A DNA stretch of 64,000 nt, taken from assembly GCA_023404095.1 (NCBI GenBank), contig JAEYDD010000072.1, positions 310,001 to 374,000 on the forward strand, in the 5' to 3' direction. The position numbers were made by a program, and so were the translations under genes. This stretch comes from Pseudomonadota bacterium (GTDB taxonomy: Bacteria; Pseudomonadota; Alphaproteobacteria; Rhizobiales; Rhizobiaceae). A model generated the notes under the pieces. That model was not told the DNA's origin and ran no database searches. It saw only the letters and a list, made by a program, of their open reading frames with translations. Positions 34,215 to 43,590 of the stretch are shown here, one piece after another; the first letter of the stretch is position 1; every line of letters starts with the position of its first letter.

Positions 34215-34652
34215 TCAGTGCAGGGCGTTGAACAGCGACAGAAGCCCCTGGATGATCTGCTGCCCCGCGCCGGCGTCCGGCTCGGTCTTGATCATCGCGA
34301 TCGAGTGTTTCACGACGAAGGGCACGCCGGTGCGCGTGAGTTCGGAATGGCTCTCGGTGATGCTGGTGATTGCAAACCAGCCATATCGATAGCCATCGCC
34401 CCGCATCAGCGGAAACCGTGTGCCGGCCCGCCGCATCTGGTGTGCGATTTCCAGTTCGTCGAGCCCGCCGATGCGAACCGGCAGGATCTGTCCGGAGAGG
34501 GTGATTTCGTCCTCACCCTCTCCGGTGAACTCCTTTGGCGGCAACGCGCCAATCACCGGCTTGGAGACGATCGAGGCCGTCGCCTGCCGTTCCATGGTGT
34601 CGATCGAAAACGGGCGCGTGTCGATCGAAAGCGTCCCGAGCATGTAGAGCAT
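34215..34652 (-). CDS. Tail protein U (gpU, hub cap)
   Basis: 145-aa P2 gpU-type protein. It starts MLYMLGTLSIDTRPFSID and has the family pattern GEDEITLSGQILPVRIGGLD and RGDGYRYGWFAITSI. In P2-like tails gpU acts at the tape measure tip and hub. It directly follows the tape measure gene with a three-base gap. Confidence 0.88.
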   Translation of the reverse strand: MLYMLGTLSIDTRPFSIDTMERQATASIVSKPVIGALPPKEFTGEGEDEITLSGQILPVRIGGLDELEIAHQMRRAGTRFPLMRGDGYRYGWFAITSITESHSELTRTGVPFVVKHSIAMIKTEPDAGAGQQIIQGLLSLFNALH

Positions 34653-34655
34653 CGT

Positions 34656-37646
34656 TCATCCTACCGAATATTCCGTATCCGCGTGTACGCCGGCAAGCGC
34701 CGCCTTCACCCGCTGACCGATGGCATTGGCCGCCTGGTCACCGATTTCCTGCGGCGAAGCGTTGGTGGTGGCATGCACCACAACGCTCATATTGATCTGC
34801 GGCGCAGGCGGCGGGTTCATCACCTGCACCTGCTGGACGCCTGACGGCTGAGAGATCACCGTCGGCGTGCCGAGCAGGGAGACTTCCTGCGGCCCGCTCT
34901 CGGCAACCTCCTGTCGTTCAGGACTGCCGTTGGAGGAGGCAACCGGTGGCGCCGATCGCGAAGCGCTCTCGTCACGCGTCGGCTGTGCGTCCCTGCCCGG
35001 CCAGTATCCCCGATCGAGCATCAGCTCATGCCGGTCCCCCTCCCGAGCGCGGGACACAGGCGCGACGAGTGTCGGAAAGTTGGTGACCTGAACATCCTGG
35101 ACGGCAGGCGTGCGTGATACATCGCCCAGGCCATCCCGGCGCTCGACCTTGTCGTCGAACGCATCCCTCGCCTCCGTCTTCGGCAAACCGTCGTCGCGTG
35201 AAGGCGGCATGTCTCTTCCCGGCCAGTCCTCCCGATCGAGCATCAACTCACGGTCAACGCCCTCCGCCTGCCGGGACGCGGGCGCACCGGCAGGCGGAAT
35301 GCTATTGACCTGAACTTCCAGGACGGAAGGCGTGGGCGAGAGCTTGTCTGCGTCCTCGAGGTGTTCAACCTTGCCGTCGAACGAACCCACCTTCCCCGCC
35401 ATCGGCGCTGCAACAGCCTCGCGCGACGGAGGCGCGTTCCTTCCCGGCCAGTATCCCCGATCAGGCGCCAGGTCGCGGTCGAGACGCTCGGTCCGCTGAG
35501 ACAGAGGCGCGGTGTCCTCATGCCGCTGCAACAGCTGTTCTCGCCAACGACCTGCATCGTAGAACCACGCCGGATCAGGGCCATCATCGCGCGCTACGGG
35601 CATTTCCGCCGGCGCCCCCGAAACAGGCAGGTTCGTTACCTGCACCAGCTGGACACCGCTCGGCTGACTGATGACCGTTGGGATACCACGCAGAGATACA
35701 TCCTGCGGGCCGCGCACCTGAGATGACGACGATTTCTCAACCACATCACTCGGCGGGGCGATATCGGGTGCGGTGACTGACGGTAGCCCGCTACCTTCTC
35801 TGACCGTGGACGCATCCGAAGACCGGCCGAGCGCACCGCCGGTCACCTCGAATCCGATTTGCTCCCGTAGCGCTCCACCCCTGGCCGCCTTGCCAAGCCA
35901 GAATTCCGGATCGAACAGCCATTCGAAGCCACTGCGTCCCCGTGCCTCGCGCGTGATGTCCGCCTCGATGGCGCGGGCTGCCAGTGCCTCCACGTCGCTG
36001 AGACTACCCTTCTGGTCGGGCCGCAGGGCTGCATCGGTTTCCCGCTCATAGGAACCCGGCGACGGATAGCCCGCCCCGAAGCCGAGTGGCGCTTGACGAT
36101 CAGGCCTTGGCTGCGGAATGGCGATTTCGCCTTTCTGCCGAGACGCAGAAACATCCAACTTCTCTTCTGCCGCTTGCTGATAGGCACCTCGACCTGGGAA
36201 CCGCGCGGTGATGTTCCCTCCACGAACACGACCAAGGTCGCGGTCGATCTCGTCCAGGACGCCTTTGATTTGACCGTGCCCGAGCTTGATCAGCGCCTGC
36301 CCGAAATATTCGTTTGCCGTCGCCCATGACGCATCCGGATTAAACTCCTGGTATCTTCGAATATACTCCGCCTGCGTCTGCTCATAATGAGCGTTGTCGC
36401 GGAAGGATTTCAACGCGTTCACCTGTGCCGACGCGTCGTCGATTGCCGTTGTGACGGTCTCGAGCACTGGATTTGCGACCGACGCGACCCCGGTCCCGAT
36501 CTGGTTGGTGAACTTGCCCCACAGGTTGGACATCTTCTGGATCTTCGAGGCCGAATCCTCGAAGATCTGGTTCACATCCTTCAGCGCAGTGCCATCGACA
36601 TTGCCCAGTTCCTTGAACAGTTTCTCGAGCTCCGGTCGCTGGGTGATCAGCGCGCGCATCCCCTTCTGCAGCTCGGAATCTGTGAAAATCATCGGCAGCT
36701 TGGCGAGATCACCCTTCGTCGCCTTCGCCGCCATCTCGACGAACACGTCAATGACGTCCTTGCCACTGGCTTTCGCCAGATCAAGTTCCTTGCGAATATC
36801 GATGCCGAACTTCTTGAACTTGTTCGATGTCTCCTCGGAATACATCTTGTTCAAGACGTTGCCGAGATAGGTCGCGGCCTCGCCGCTCGATCCGGCCTGG
36901 TTGCGCATCACCTGCAGGATAGCAACGATCTTCTGGAGCCCTTCGGTCCCCTCGTATCCAAGGGCCGCGAAGGCAGGCAGCAGTGAAGGAAGATACTGCG
37001 ACATGTCGCGCAGCTCGAACTTCCCAGCCTTGCCGCCGGCCACCAGGATATCGAATGCGCGCTGCATTTCGGCGGCGCCGATCTGCATGGAACCGGCCAT
37101 GGAATCCGCCGAAAGCGCGACATCGCTGATGGCTGCACCAGATGCCTGCGCCGTTACCGCGACCGATGGCAGAAAGCCAAGGGCGTCCTCGAGAGATCTT
37201 CCGGACGCAACCAGCGTTTCGAGACCCTCCGTAGCGTCGGCGAAACTCATTCGCGTATCGGAAGCGACCTTTTGTAGTGTCGCCATTGTCGGGCGGATCG
37301 CCTCAGCTCCTTTGTCGGCATTGAGCACGATGCGGTTGATCTGCCGCTCAACGTCCGCATAGTTCTTGTAGGCCTTGCCCGCGGCCAGGCTCGCAACAGC
37401 CAGCGCCGTTCCACCGCGCGCCGCCCACATCGCGATCCGCTGGCGACGTTCCTCGATGCTCGTCTCTCGTTCGATCATGACGCGCTCGAGCGCACGATCG
37501 CGGCGGGAAAGCTGGGCGCCACGGTCGGCAAGCGCGAGATCTCGTTCGGCGCGCTGTAGCCGGTTCATATTGCCGATGATCGCCTTTGTCTTCGCGCCGG
37601 TCTTGTCGTTGATATCGACGACGAGCGAGGCCGAAAGCTTTCCCAT
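34656..37646 (-). CDS. Phage tail tape measure protein
   Basis: 996-aa protein that sets tail length. The N-terminus is a basic coiled coil. Residues about 100-400 are the TP901-type core (LQKVASDTRMSFADATEGLE, AISDVALSADSMAG, YLGNVLNKM). The C-terminal half (about 590-990) is low-complexity with repeats. The motif RGYWPGR or REDWPGR recurs three times at spacings of 74-75 residues, and VSL-GTPTVISQPSGVQ occurs twice. Only a weak hydrophobic stretch is visible. The tail length would be set by about 1000 residues, so roughly 150 nm by the usual 1.5 angstrom per residue rule (inference). Confidence 0.93.
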   Translation of the reverse strand: MGKLSASLVVDINDKTGAKTKAIIGNMNRLQRAERDLALADRGAQLSRRDRALERVMIERETSIEERRQRIAMWAARGGTALAVASLAAGKAYKNYADVERQINRIVLNADKGAEAIRPTMATLQKVASDTRMSFADATEGLETLVASGRSLEDALGFLPSVAVTAQASGAAISDVALSADSMAGSMQIGAAEMQRAFDILVAGGKAGKFELRDMSQYLPSLLPAFAALGYEGTEGLQKIVAILQVMRNQAGSSGEAATYLGNVLNKMYSEETSNKFKKFGIDIRKELDLAKASGKDVIDVFVEMAAKATKGDLAKLPMIFTDSELQKGMRALITQRPELEKLFKELGNVDGTALKDVNQIFEDSASKIQKMSNLWGKFTNQIGTGVASVANPVLETVTTAIDDASAQVNALKSFRDNAHYEQTQAEYIRRYQEFNPDASWATANEYFGQALIKLGHGQIKGVLDEIDRDLGRVRGGNITARFPGRGAYQQAAEEKLDVSASRQKGEIAIPQPRPDRQAPLGFGAGYPSPGSYERETDAALRPDQKGSLSDVEALAARAIEADITREARGRSGFEWLFDPEFWLGKAARGGALREQIGFEVTGGALGRSSDASTVREGSGLPSVTAPDIAPPSDVVEKSSSSQVRGPQDVSLRGIPTVISQPSGVQLVQVTNLPVSGAPAEMPVARDDGPDPAWFYDAGRWREQLLQRHEDTAPLSQRTERLDRDLAPDRGYWPGRNAPPSREAVAAPMAGKVGSFDGKVEHLEDADKLSPTPSVLEVQVNSIPPAGAPASRQAEGVDRELMLDREDWPGRDMPPSRDDGLPKTEARDAFDDKVERRDGLGDVSRTPAVQDVQVTNFPTLVAPVSRAREGDRHELMLDRGYWPGRDAQPTRDESASRSAPPVASSNGSPERQEVAESGPQEVSLLGTPTVISQPSGVQQVQVMNPPPAPQINMSVVVHATTNASPQEIGDQAANAIGQRVKAALAGVHADTEYSVG

Positions 37647-37662
37647 GTCCGTGATTTCCTCT

Positions 37663-38022
37663 CTATGGTGTACGCATGAATTCCGGCAGCATCTCCGAGA
37701 ACATCAGATGCAGCCGCTCGCTGTCGGGCCAACGCAGCGCCTTCACGACAGCTGGCTGCAGGTCGGTCAGCCTGCAAAAAAGATGCCGCGGTGACGCAAT
37801 CTCTCCGCTTCCCCAGTCGTCGATATCGCCCTGCGTCGGCAGCTGCATGGTCACGCGCCGCAACCATCGGCCATCAACCTTCAGCGGCACGAGCAGCCGG
37901 TATGATAGGAAGGCGCCCTGACCCGCCAAGATCACAGGGACACCGTCGTCCGACACGGCGGGTTCTTCCTCGGCGGGCATGCCCGGCCCGCCGATCAACT
38001 CGTCAATCTCGCGATCGTCCAT
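37663..38022 (-). CDS. Tail assembly chaperone-like protein (Mu gp41 / P2 gpE type)
   Basis: 119-aa protein encoded between the tail tube and tape measure genes, the standard place of tail assembly chaperones. Pattern: LLVPLKVDGRWLRRVTMQLP, then TQGDIDDWGSGEIASPRHLF and RLTDLQPAVVKALRWPD. Such chaperones coat the tape measure before tube assembly. In P2 a second product is made by a -1 frameshift; no clear slippery site or second frame was identified here, and only 16 bp separate it from the tape measure gene. Confidence 0.75.
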   Translation of the reverse strand: MDDREIDELIGGPGMPAEEEPAVSDDGVPVILAGQGAFLSYRLLVPLKVDGRWLRRVTMQLPTQGDIDDWGSGEIASPRHLFCRLTDLQPAVVKALRWPDSERLHLMFSEMLPEFMRTP

Positions 38023-38025
38023 CTG

Positions 38026-38535
38026 TTACGCTCCGAGCACCTGCCTGACTTCGGCAAAGAGGTCTTCGCCCCTTCGCCGCATGATCCGTTCTTCGAAATC
38101 GATGTACCAAAGCTCCTCGCCATCGAGCTGAAGCTCGAAATGCGTGACCTCGCGGATGATATGGTTGCAGCCTTGGAATTCGGTCGGCGCGCTCTGGTCA
38201 GGCTCCCAGTCCGATACGGCGCCCTCGATGATCGCGCGCCCGCCATAGTGCTTTCCGCTTTTGTCGCGATAGGCGCCGGCAAACACCCAGCGATCGGCCT
38301 TGCCGAAGCCGCTGAAAATGTCGATGTCCACCCCCCTCACCGCGAACGCGGGTTCCAGGGCTTGAATGCGGGGAAGATTGAAATCCACCGCCATGACGCC
38401 GCCGCCCGGGTTGTGGGTTGCACTTGCGAACTTGATCGGCGGGATCGTCAGCTTGTCGATCGTGGTAACGCGCGAAGAGCCGGCGACCTCCGCCCGGCGC
38501 ACGTCGACAGCGGTGAGCATGAGTAGCTTCTGCAT
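38026..38535 (-). CDS. Phage major tail tube protein (FII-type)
   Basis: 169-aa P2 FII homologue forming the inner tube. Typical patterns are GSSRVTTIDKLTIPPIKFAS, GGGVMAVDFNLPRIQALEPA, and SAPTEFQGCNHIIREVTHFE with the final strand LYIDFEERI (read here as LWYIDFEERI). It directly follows the sheath gene (26-bp gap), as in all P2-like phages. Confidence 0.93.
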   Translation of the reverse strand: MQKLLMLTAVDVRRAEVAGSSRVTTIDKLTIPPIKFASATHNPGGGVMAVDFNLPRIQALEPAFAVRGVDIDIFSGFGKADRWVFAGAYRDKSGKHYGGRAIIEGAVSDWEPDQSAPTEFQGCNHIIREVTHFELQLDGEELWYIDFEERIMRRRGEDLFAEVRQVLGA

Positions 38536-38561
38536 GAGATTGTCCTTTCCTGGGAGGTCGA

Positions 38562-39794
38562 TCAGGCGGCGCTGTTCAGGCGCGAGATGATTTCGTTGAC
38601 GAGACCTTCGACCGCCGGGCGATAGCGTCGGATTTCGTGGTCTGCCCGCTTGAAGGCGGGGGCCGGCTCGATGCCGATGTCAATCTTGAGGGTGCCGAGG
38701 CGGATATTCTCCGGACTGTTCTGGCTGGCCTTGAACATCTGGCTTTGCGGGGTGTAGCCGAGAATGTCGTTCGCCGCCTTGTGGTCGCGCAGCATGAAAG
38801 CAATGGAGTTGATCCAGGCCTCGACCAGGTCCGCGGTGATCTTCTTGCCGAGAAACTGACGGGTGATCTGCATGATCTTGACCGTCAGGTAGTCGCAGCC
38901 GCGTACCTGGTGGATCTGCTTCCACAATTCGCCGGTCGTGGCGTTGTCCGTACCGATGAAGGTAAAGCCTCCATCAGCAACCGCACCGTCCACGTTCACC
39001 TCCCCGGGCACGACGATGGAGACCTCGCCGTCCAGCAGTTGCTGGCCTTCGGTCGAGCCGTCGAGCAGAGAGAACGGAATTCGCCGGGACAGACCGGCAA
39101 GGCCGAGGATCGACCGGTTTGCGATCGGATTGAAGGGCTTGCCGAGGTTCTCGTTGTCGACCCGAACGAACAGCCCGGCCACGCGTGCGGCCATCGAGCG
39201 CGTGACGAGGTTCGTCCCCTCATAGACCCGGGCCATGACGCCGATCGGCATCAGGCGTTCGGAGCTCATGGTCTCGCGTGCGTCGATCGCATTGTCGCGC
39301 GAAGTGTCGTCGACATCGACCGGCGAAATTGCCAGCAGCTTGCCGCAGGCGGTTTCGAGTGCGGCAATGACGGGATTGGTCGTTTCGAGATCAGGGCGCC
39401 AGGCGGTTCGCCCCGCAACGATGATGCGCGGCGTGGCGTTGACGGCCGATGGGATGCTTTCGACGCCCTCGAGCACTTCGACGATGGCGGCAGCCGTGTC
39501 CAGGACGGTGTCGCCTTCCTGGACGCGAACGACCGTGACGTCAGCGCCGGAGTTGAGGCCGCTCAACTGCGCGTTGATCCCTTTCACCATGTCGGCAAGC
39601 AGGCCGGTGCCAAGTGCTGCCGTTGCCTGCGGGTCCGAGGAGGAGATACGAACAGGCGTATCGATCGGATACTCGGTGGCCGAGGCATCGGCCGAGCTCT
39701 CGATCACGAGAACCTTGGAAAAATCCGCACCGAGCACCGGAACCGGCTCATCGTCAGGGCGGAAAAACTGCATGCCGAAAATCGGTGCGCTCAT
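38562..39794 (-). CDS. Phage tail sheath protein (FI-type)
   Basis: 410-aa contractile sheath subunit, which marks the phage as a myovirus. Family signs: GADFSKVLVIESSADA near the start, NPIANRSILGLAGLSRRIPF and the C-terminal DIGIEPAPAFKRADHEIRRY. The long family N- and C-terminal arms that interlace subunits are present. Good spacing (aaggagcactttc) precedes the ATG at 39794. Confidence 0.95.
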   Translation of the reverse strand: MSAPIFGMQFFRPDDEPVPVLGADFSKVLVIESSADASATEYPIDTPVRISSSDPQATAALGTGLLADMVKGINAQLSGLNSGADVTVVRVQEGDTVLDTAAAIVEVLEGVESIPSAVNATPRIIVAGRTAWRPDLETTNPVIAALETACGKLLAISPVDVDDTSRDNAIDARETMSSERLMPIGVMARVYEGTNLVTRSMAARVAGLFVRVDNENLGKPFNPIANRSILGLAGLSRRIPFSLLDGSTEGQQLLDGEVSIVVPGEVNVDGAVADGGFTFIGTDNATTGELWKQIHQVRGCDYLTVKIMQITRQFLGKKITADLVEAWINSIAFMLRDHKAANDILGYTPQSQMFKASQNSPENIRLGTLKIDIGIEPAPAFKRADHEIRRYRPAVEGLVNEIISRLNSAA

Positions 39795-39869
39795 GAAAGT
39801 GCTCCTTCAAATGGCCCTTTGGCCGTTGCTATGTGTGGGATGGCCCGATGAGCCGGAATGCATTCGGCG

Positions 39870-40286
39870 CTAGAGAGCCGACGCCCATATCCAGAGGGCG
39901 TCAACCTGTTCGGCCGCAAGCTCGAAGGCAACCGAAAGATCGGCTACCAGCGGATGGTCGCGCTCGATGGTGCCGGCCGCCCGCCATTCGATCATGAGTG
40001 CGGCGTGCTCGCTTGGGTCGGCGACCGGGTCGCAGATGGTTGCGATCTCCGCGTCGACCATCGCCTCGGTGATGCCGATCGACAGCAATCCGAGCAGCAT
40101 CTGCCGGCGGGTGATCGGCGGCGGCGCTACCGGCGCCGGCTCGTAGGGCGGAATGGTGTTCCCCTCCGCCTCCCACTCAGCGATCAGCTGGCGATGGCGG
40201 TTGTCTGGATCGTCGGGCACGCAGAACAGCGTGCCATCGATCGTCGCATTGATATCGCCAAAGGCGTTGTAGCCGTGCACCTGCAT
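39870..40286 (-). CDS. Hypothetical phage protein, tail fibre region
   Basis: 138-aa acidic protein, probably a fibre accessory or assembly protein. N-terminus MQVHGYNAFGDINATIDGTL, and a middle ITRRQMLLGLLSIGITEAMV followed by DAEIATI. This middle (ITRRQ-LL-L...GIT...V...I) is common in small phage proteins following tail fibres (XkdW-like), where it may be part of a fibre assembly factor. The ATG at 40286 starts one base past the stop of the upstream gene. Function is not established. Confidence 0.6.
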   Translation of the reverse strand: MQVHGYNAFGDINATIDGTLFCVPDDPDNRHRQLIAEWEAEGNTIPPYEPAPVAPPPITRRQMLLGLLSIGITEAMVDAEIATICDPVADPSEHAALMIEWRAAGTIERDHPLVADLSVAFELAAEQVDALWIWASAL

Positions 40287-40287
40287 G

Positions 40288-41400
40288 TCAAAGCTCCGCA
40301 TCAATGTCGACGAAGGATGCGCCCGCTCCCGCATCAACGATAATTGCCGCATCCGCCGCGACGATGTTCGTCGTGTCGGTAATGCCGAGGCCGAAGCGGA
40401 TTGCGTCCAGCCCGCCCGCGCCGAGCGCCAGGGACGTGCCGGCGTTGTACTGGAAACCGCCGGCCCCCTGCCGAAAAATGCGGAATGTTGAGGCATCGCT
40501 CGCCGAGACCGCCGGTGTCGCGCGCTTCCGCGCGAACGTCAGGACGCTTTCTATGCCGGTCGTCACCCGTGCGAACCCGACCGAATAATAGGTCCGGGCG
40601 ATCCGCTCGAAATAGCGCTGGCAAAGCGCCAGTTCTTGCGCGAGGTGACGAGGGAAGGAGGGGTCGGTTTCCGCCGTCGCGTCCCCCTCAACGAAAGAGA
40701 CGTGCGCCAGGTCAAGCTGCACGACCCCTACCGCAGCCGGGAAGCGAAAGAGTAAATCTATGGCGTCGTTGGCGCTGCCTATCGTCTCAGATGCAATCGA
40801 AGGGATTTCTGCACAGATCGTGTACTTCGTCCACGATGACGTGAGGGCAATGGTTCCAAGTAGCGTATCTCGGATGGCCGAGCCTCCGGTGCCGAATATT
40901 TGTGCAATGCCCACCTCAACGCTTTTGCCGACTGTACCCTTGGCCCAAAACGTAGCTGTCGCCCTCCGCCCCGACAGGGTGCGCACGCCCTCGATCCGCT
41001 GTCCAATCCAGTGAATGCCTCCGTTCGCAACGCTACGGTCGAAACGCATGAAGTGGCTGGGATTGCCGGGCACGGCGGTCTGCCCAGCCGCGAAAGCTTG
41101 TCGGGAAGCGGCGATCGCTGCGCCAGCAAAGGTGCTGCCGCTCGCCCGCCAGCGATCAGCTGTGTAAGTCCCCGCATTGGAGACGATGAACGAAGTGCCC
41201 CGCTGCCATATATCGAAGTCCAGATTAATGAGCTTATTGCGCATACCCGTGAGAAGGTCCGCGTCGACATTGGCGCGGGCCTGCCCCTTCTCCACCGCGG
41301 TCAAGGCACCGGCGCGTTTGCCGAGCGCCGCTTCCAGGCTACGGACATGCCCCGGCCCCATCAGGCCGCGGCGCATCCCATGGGCAAGATGGCTTGTCAT
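40288..41400 (-). CDS. Tail fibre / receptor-binding protein with carbohydrate-binding-like domain
   Basis: 370-aa protein. After a short N-terminal helix (SLEAALGKRAGALTAVEKGQ) comes a beta-rich module starting MRNKLINLDFDIWQRGTSF, then GTYTADRWRAS. This is the pattern of a CBM-like jelly roll found in many phage fibres. The C-terminal part is Ala/Gly-rich (GAGGLDAIRFGLGITDTTNI). It likely touches host polysaccharide. The gene overlaps the stop of the preceding fibre gene by one base (tgatg). Confidence 0.75.
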   Translation of the reverse strand: MTSHLAHGMRRGLMGPGHVRSLEAALGKRAGALTAVEKGQARANVDADLLTGMRNKLINLDFDIWQRGTSFIVSNAGTYTADRWRASGSTFAGAAIAASRQAFAAGQTAVPGNPSHFMRFDRSVANGGIHWIGQRIEGVRTLSGRRATATFWAKGTVGKSVEVGIAQIFGTGGSAIRDTLLGTIALTSSWTKYTICAEIPSIASETIGSANDAIDLLFRFPAAVGVVQLDLAHVSFVEGDATAETDPSFPRHLAQELALCQRYFERIARTYYSVGFARVTTGIESVLTFARKRATPAVSASDASTFRIFRQGAGGFQYNAGTSLALGAGGLDAIRFGLGITDTTNIVAADAAIIVDAGAGASFVDIDAEL

Positions 41401-43355
41401 CAGGCGGTCATCCTCTTGAGATCGGCATCGCCGAGGGCGACGGGGAACACGACGAGACGTCGGACGCTCCCGTGCAGGACATGGTCGGGATCGCCGTTGA
41501 AGCGGTTGCCGACAACGATCGAGGTGTGGTGCCGCCACGAGGTCAGCGGATCGACACGGGTGTCGCGGCCATTGACGGCGTAAGCCGCGCGGGAACTGCC
41601 GAATGCGAACGCCGCCTTCATCACCTGCCCAGGCACGACGACATCGAGTGCATTGCCCGCGCCAAAGTCGATGCCCCAGCCCGCGCTTGCGAGGACCGCT
41701 ACGCGGTTCCCCACATGGCCCAGGGAGAGAAACTCCGTGCTGCCGGCCAGCGACACGACCGTGTGCGACCGCGGTGGCGAGATCCTTGGAAGGATATACT
41801 CGACATAGACCGTCCCTTCTGTCGTGCTCTGTGCGGCGGCGACGAGGTCAGTGGTCGAAACCACCATCTGGTCAATCTGGCGGCCCGCCGACGTGTAGAT
41901 CGGAAGGCGCTCCATACCGGGAGTGATTTGCATCCCCCAGAGATAGAAGCCTCCGACCGCCGGATTGCCAACAAATTCGTCGTCCGCCTCTTCCTCGTGA
42001 ATGCGGATGACCGTCGCGCCACCGCTCAGGGCCACCGGCCCCGAGACTTCAATGCGATACCAATCGCCTGCATGCCGGGTGATGCTCCACGAGGCGCCGT
42101 TGCGCATGACCCCGCCGTTGTACTCGTAGATTGCGCCATCGCCACCGAGATCAAGTCCAAGCACCATGGCATCGCCCGTCAGCTTGTCCTCTACCGACAG
42201 GAAATAGACATAAGGCGCCGATGCCGGCAGCCGCATGAAGAACGACAGCGCGTAGATGCCCGGCCCGGCAAGATTGAGTTCCTTGCTGATGCGATGCTTG
42301 CCGGCCACTGCTTGGTGCGCCACGACGTTCGCCGTCAGCGTGCCGTCGGGAGCGGCCACGGTCCCGCTCGTGGCCATAGTGACGCCGGTCAGGTCCCACG
42401 GCGCTGCGAAGGCGTTGGCTGTTGTCGGCCACATGCCGAGGCCGAGAGCCACACCGGCTACGGGATGGAAATCGATTGCAGGCTCGGCCACACCGAGCGC
42501 CACCAGATAGCCGTTCGGCGCGCGACGGAAGCCGCCGGAGTTGTTGACGACCGTGTCACGGGTGAAGCCCGTGAACCCCTCCGCCTGGGTGAAATCGAGA
42601 TCAATCGTCGGTGTCGCGGCCACGCGGCCGAGTACGTTTGACACCAGCCCGGAAAGAGCGGCCGCCGCCGTCTCGGCTCGATCGGCCTGCCCCTTGGCTT
42701 CCGTCGCCTTGGTGTTTGCTGCCGTCGCAGACACACCGGCATTGGTCGCCTGGAGCGCAGCGGCGGCCGCCTTTTCGGCCGCGATGCCGGCCTGCGCGGT
42801 AGTCTCGCTACGCGCGGTGATGGCCGCCGCCTTGGCCGCCTGAACTTCCGCGCGGAGTTCTTCCAGTCCGTCGTTCGAAGCATACGGTCCGATGAGCCAG
42901 CTGTTGTGCGTCCCCTCGCCCGTGCTGTTCCCGACAAGCACCGTCAGTTCGCCGGTCTCACGGTCATACGATGACAGCCGCGCGAACATGACGGCGTCGA
43001 AGGACCCTTCTGCCGCCATAAGCAGGAGGAAGCGGCTTGGCGCAAAGTTCGGGCGGTGCTGCTCGGGCACCACGAACCGCTTCACACCAAGCCCGAACGT
43101 TTCGATCGAGGCGGAGGTCGTCGAGAAAATCGTGCCAAGGTGCGCGATCTCCATGATCCGCTCGTAGATCGGCAGAAGAGCATCGTCGATGCGCTCAAGA
43201 CCGACGGCCAGCAGCGCGTTTACCTGTGCCTGCCAGTCCGGCTCGAATGCACGAAGGATCTCGATCGCATCCGTCAGGATCTTCATCCTGCGGTTAAGCT
43301 CCTCCTGGCTAAGCTTGGTATCGCGCTTGAAAGCAACGTCGGCATAAAGTGACAT
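41400..43355 (-). CDS. Large tail fibre protein with coiled-coil stalk
   Basis: 651-aa protein. An N-terminal baseplate-binding part (MSLYADVAFKRDTKLSQEEL) is followed at about 165-235 by an Ala-rich coiled coil (AAKAAAITARSETTAQAGIA), typical of a trimeric stalk. Two beta domains follow: one like the phage head spike/CBM fold (ISKELNLAGPGIYALSFFMR, WYRIEVSGPVALSGG), and one concanavalin-like at the end (GRDTRVDPLTSWRHHTSIVV). It probably forms the long tail fibre, with the protein at 40288 at its tip or beside it. Confidence 0.75.
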   Translation of the reverse strand: MSLYADVAFKRDTKLSQEELNRRMKILTDAIEILRAFEPDWQAQVNALLAVGLERIDDALLPIYERIMEIAHLGTIFSTTSASIETFGLGVKRFVVPEQHRPNFAPSRFLLLMAAEGSFDAVMFARLSSYDRETGELTVLVGNSTGEGTHNSWLIGPYASNDGLEELRAEVQAAKAAAITARSETTAQAGIAAEKAAAAALQATNAGVSATAANTKATEAKGQADRAETAAAALSGLVSNVLGRVAATPTIDLDFTQAEGFTGFTRDTVVNNSGGFRRAPNGYLVALGVAEPAIDFHPVAGVALGLGMWPTTANAFAAPWDLTGVTMATSGTVAAPDGTLTANVVAHQAVAGKHRISKELNLAGPGIYALSFFMRLPASAPYVYFLSVEDKLTGDAMVLGLDLGGDGAIYEYNGGVMRNGASWSITRHAGDWYRIEVSGPVALSGGATVIRIHEEEADDEFVGNPAVGGFYLWGMQITPGMERLPIYTSAGRQIDQMVVSTTDLVAAAQSTTEGTVYVEYILPRISPPRSHTVVSLAGSTEFLSLGHVGNRVAVLASAGWGIDFGAGNALDVVVPGQVMKAAFAFGSSRAAYAVNGRDTRVDPLTSWRHHTSIVVGNRFNGDPDHVLHGSVRRLVVFPVALGDADLKRMTA

Positions 43356-43537
43356 CAGATGGCCTCGTAGCTGTCCAGATTGTCCTTGATCGCCTCGACG
43401 ATCGACCCGAGCACGCGGTGCTTGACGCCGGCACGCGGGATGTATTTCCCACCCTCATGCTCGAAAGAGCGCGAGAACGTGATCTTGTACATGCGGTCAG
43501 GCTCGATCGCCGCCGCAGCTGTCGGCTGCTTCGCCAT
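43355..43537 (-). CDS. Small conserved phage protein
   Basis: 60-aa protein encoded between DUF4815 and fibre genes, overlapping the fibre start by one base. MAKQPTAAAAIEPDRMYKIT, then FSRSFEHEGGKYIPRAGVKH. The compact beta pattern suggests a small structural or connector piece. Function unknown. Confidence 0.6.
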   Translation of the reverse strand: MAKQPTAAAAIEPDRMYKITFSRSFEHEGGKYIPRAGVKHRVLGSIVEAIKDNLDSYEAI

Positions 43538-43590
43538 TGAAGTTCCTCACAGGTTGGTGGTGCCCCCGGCCGTTAACGGCCGGATCGAGA

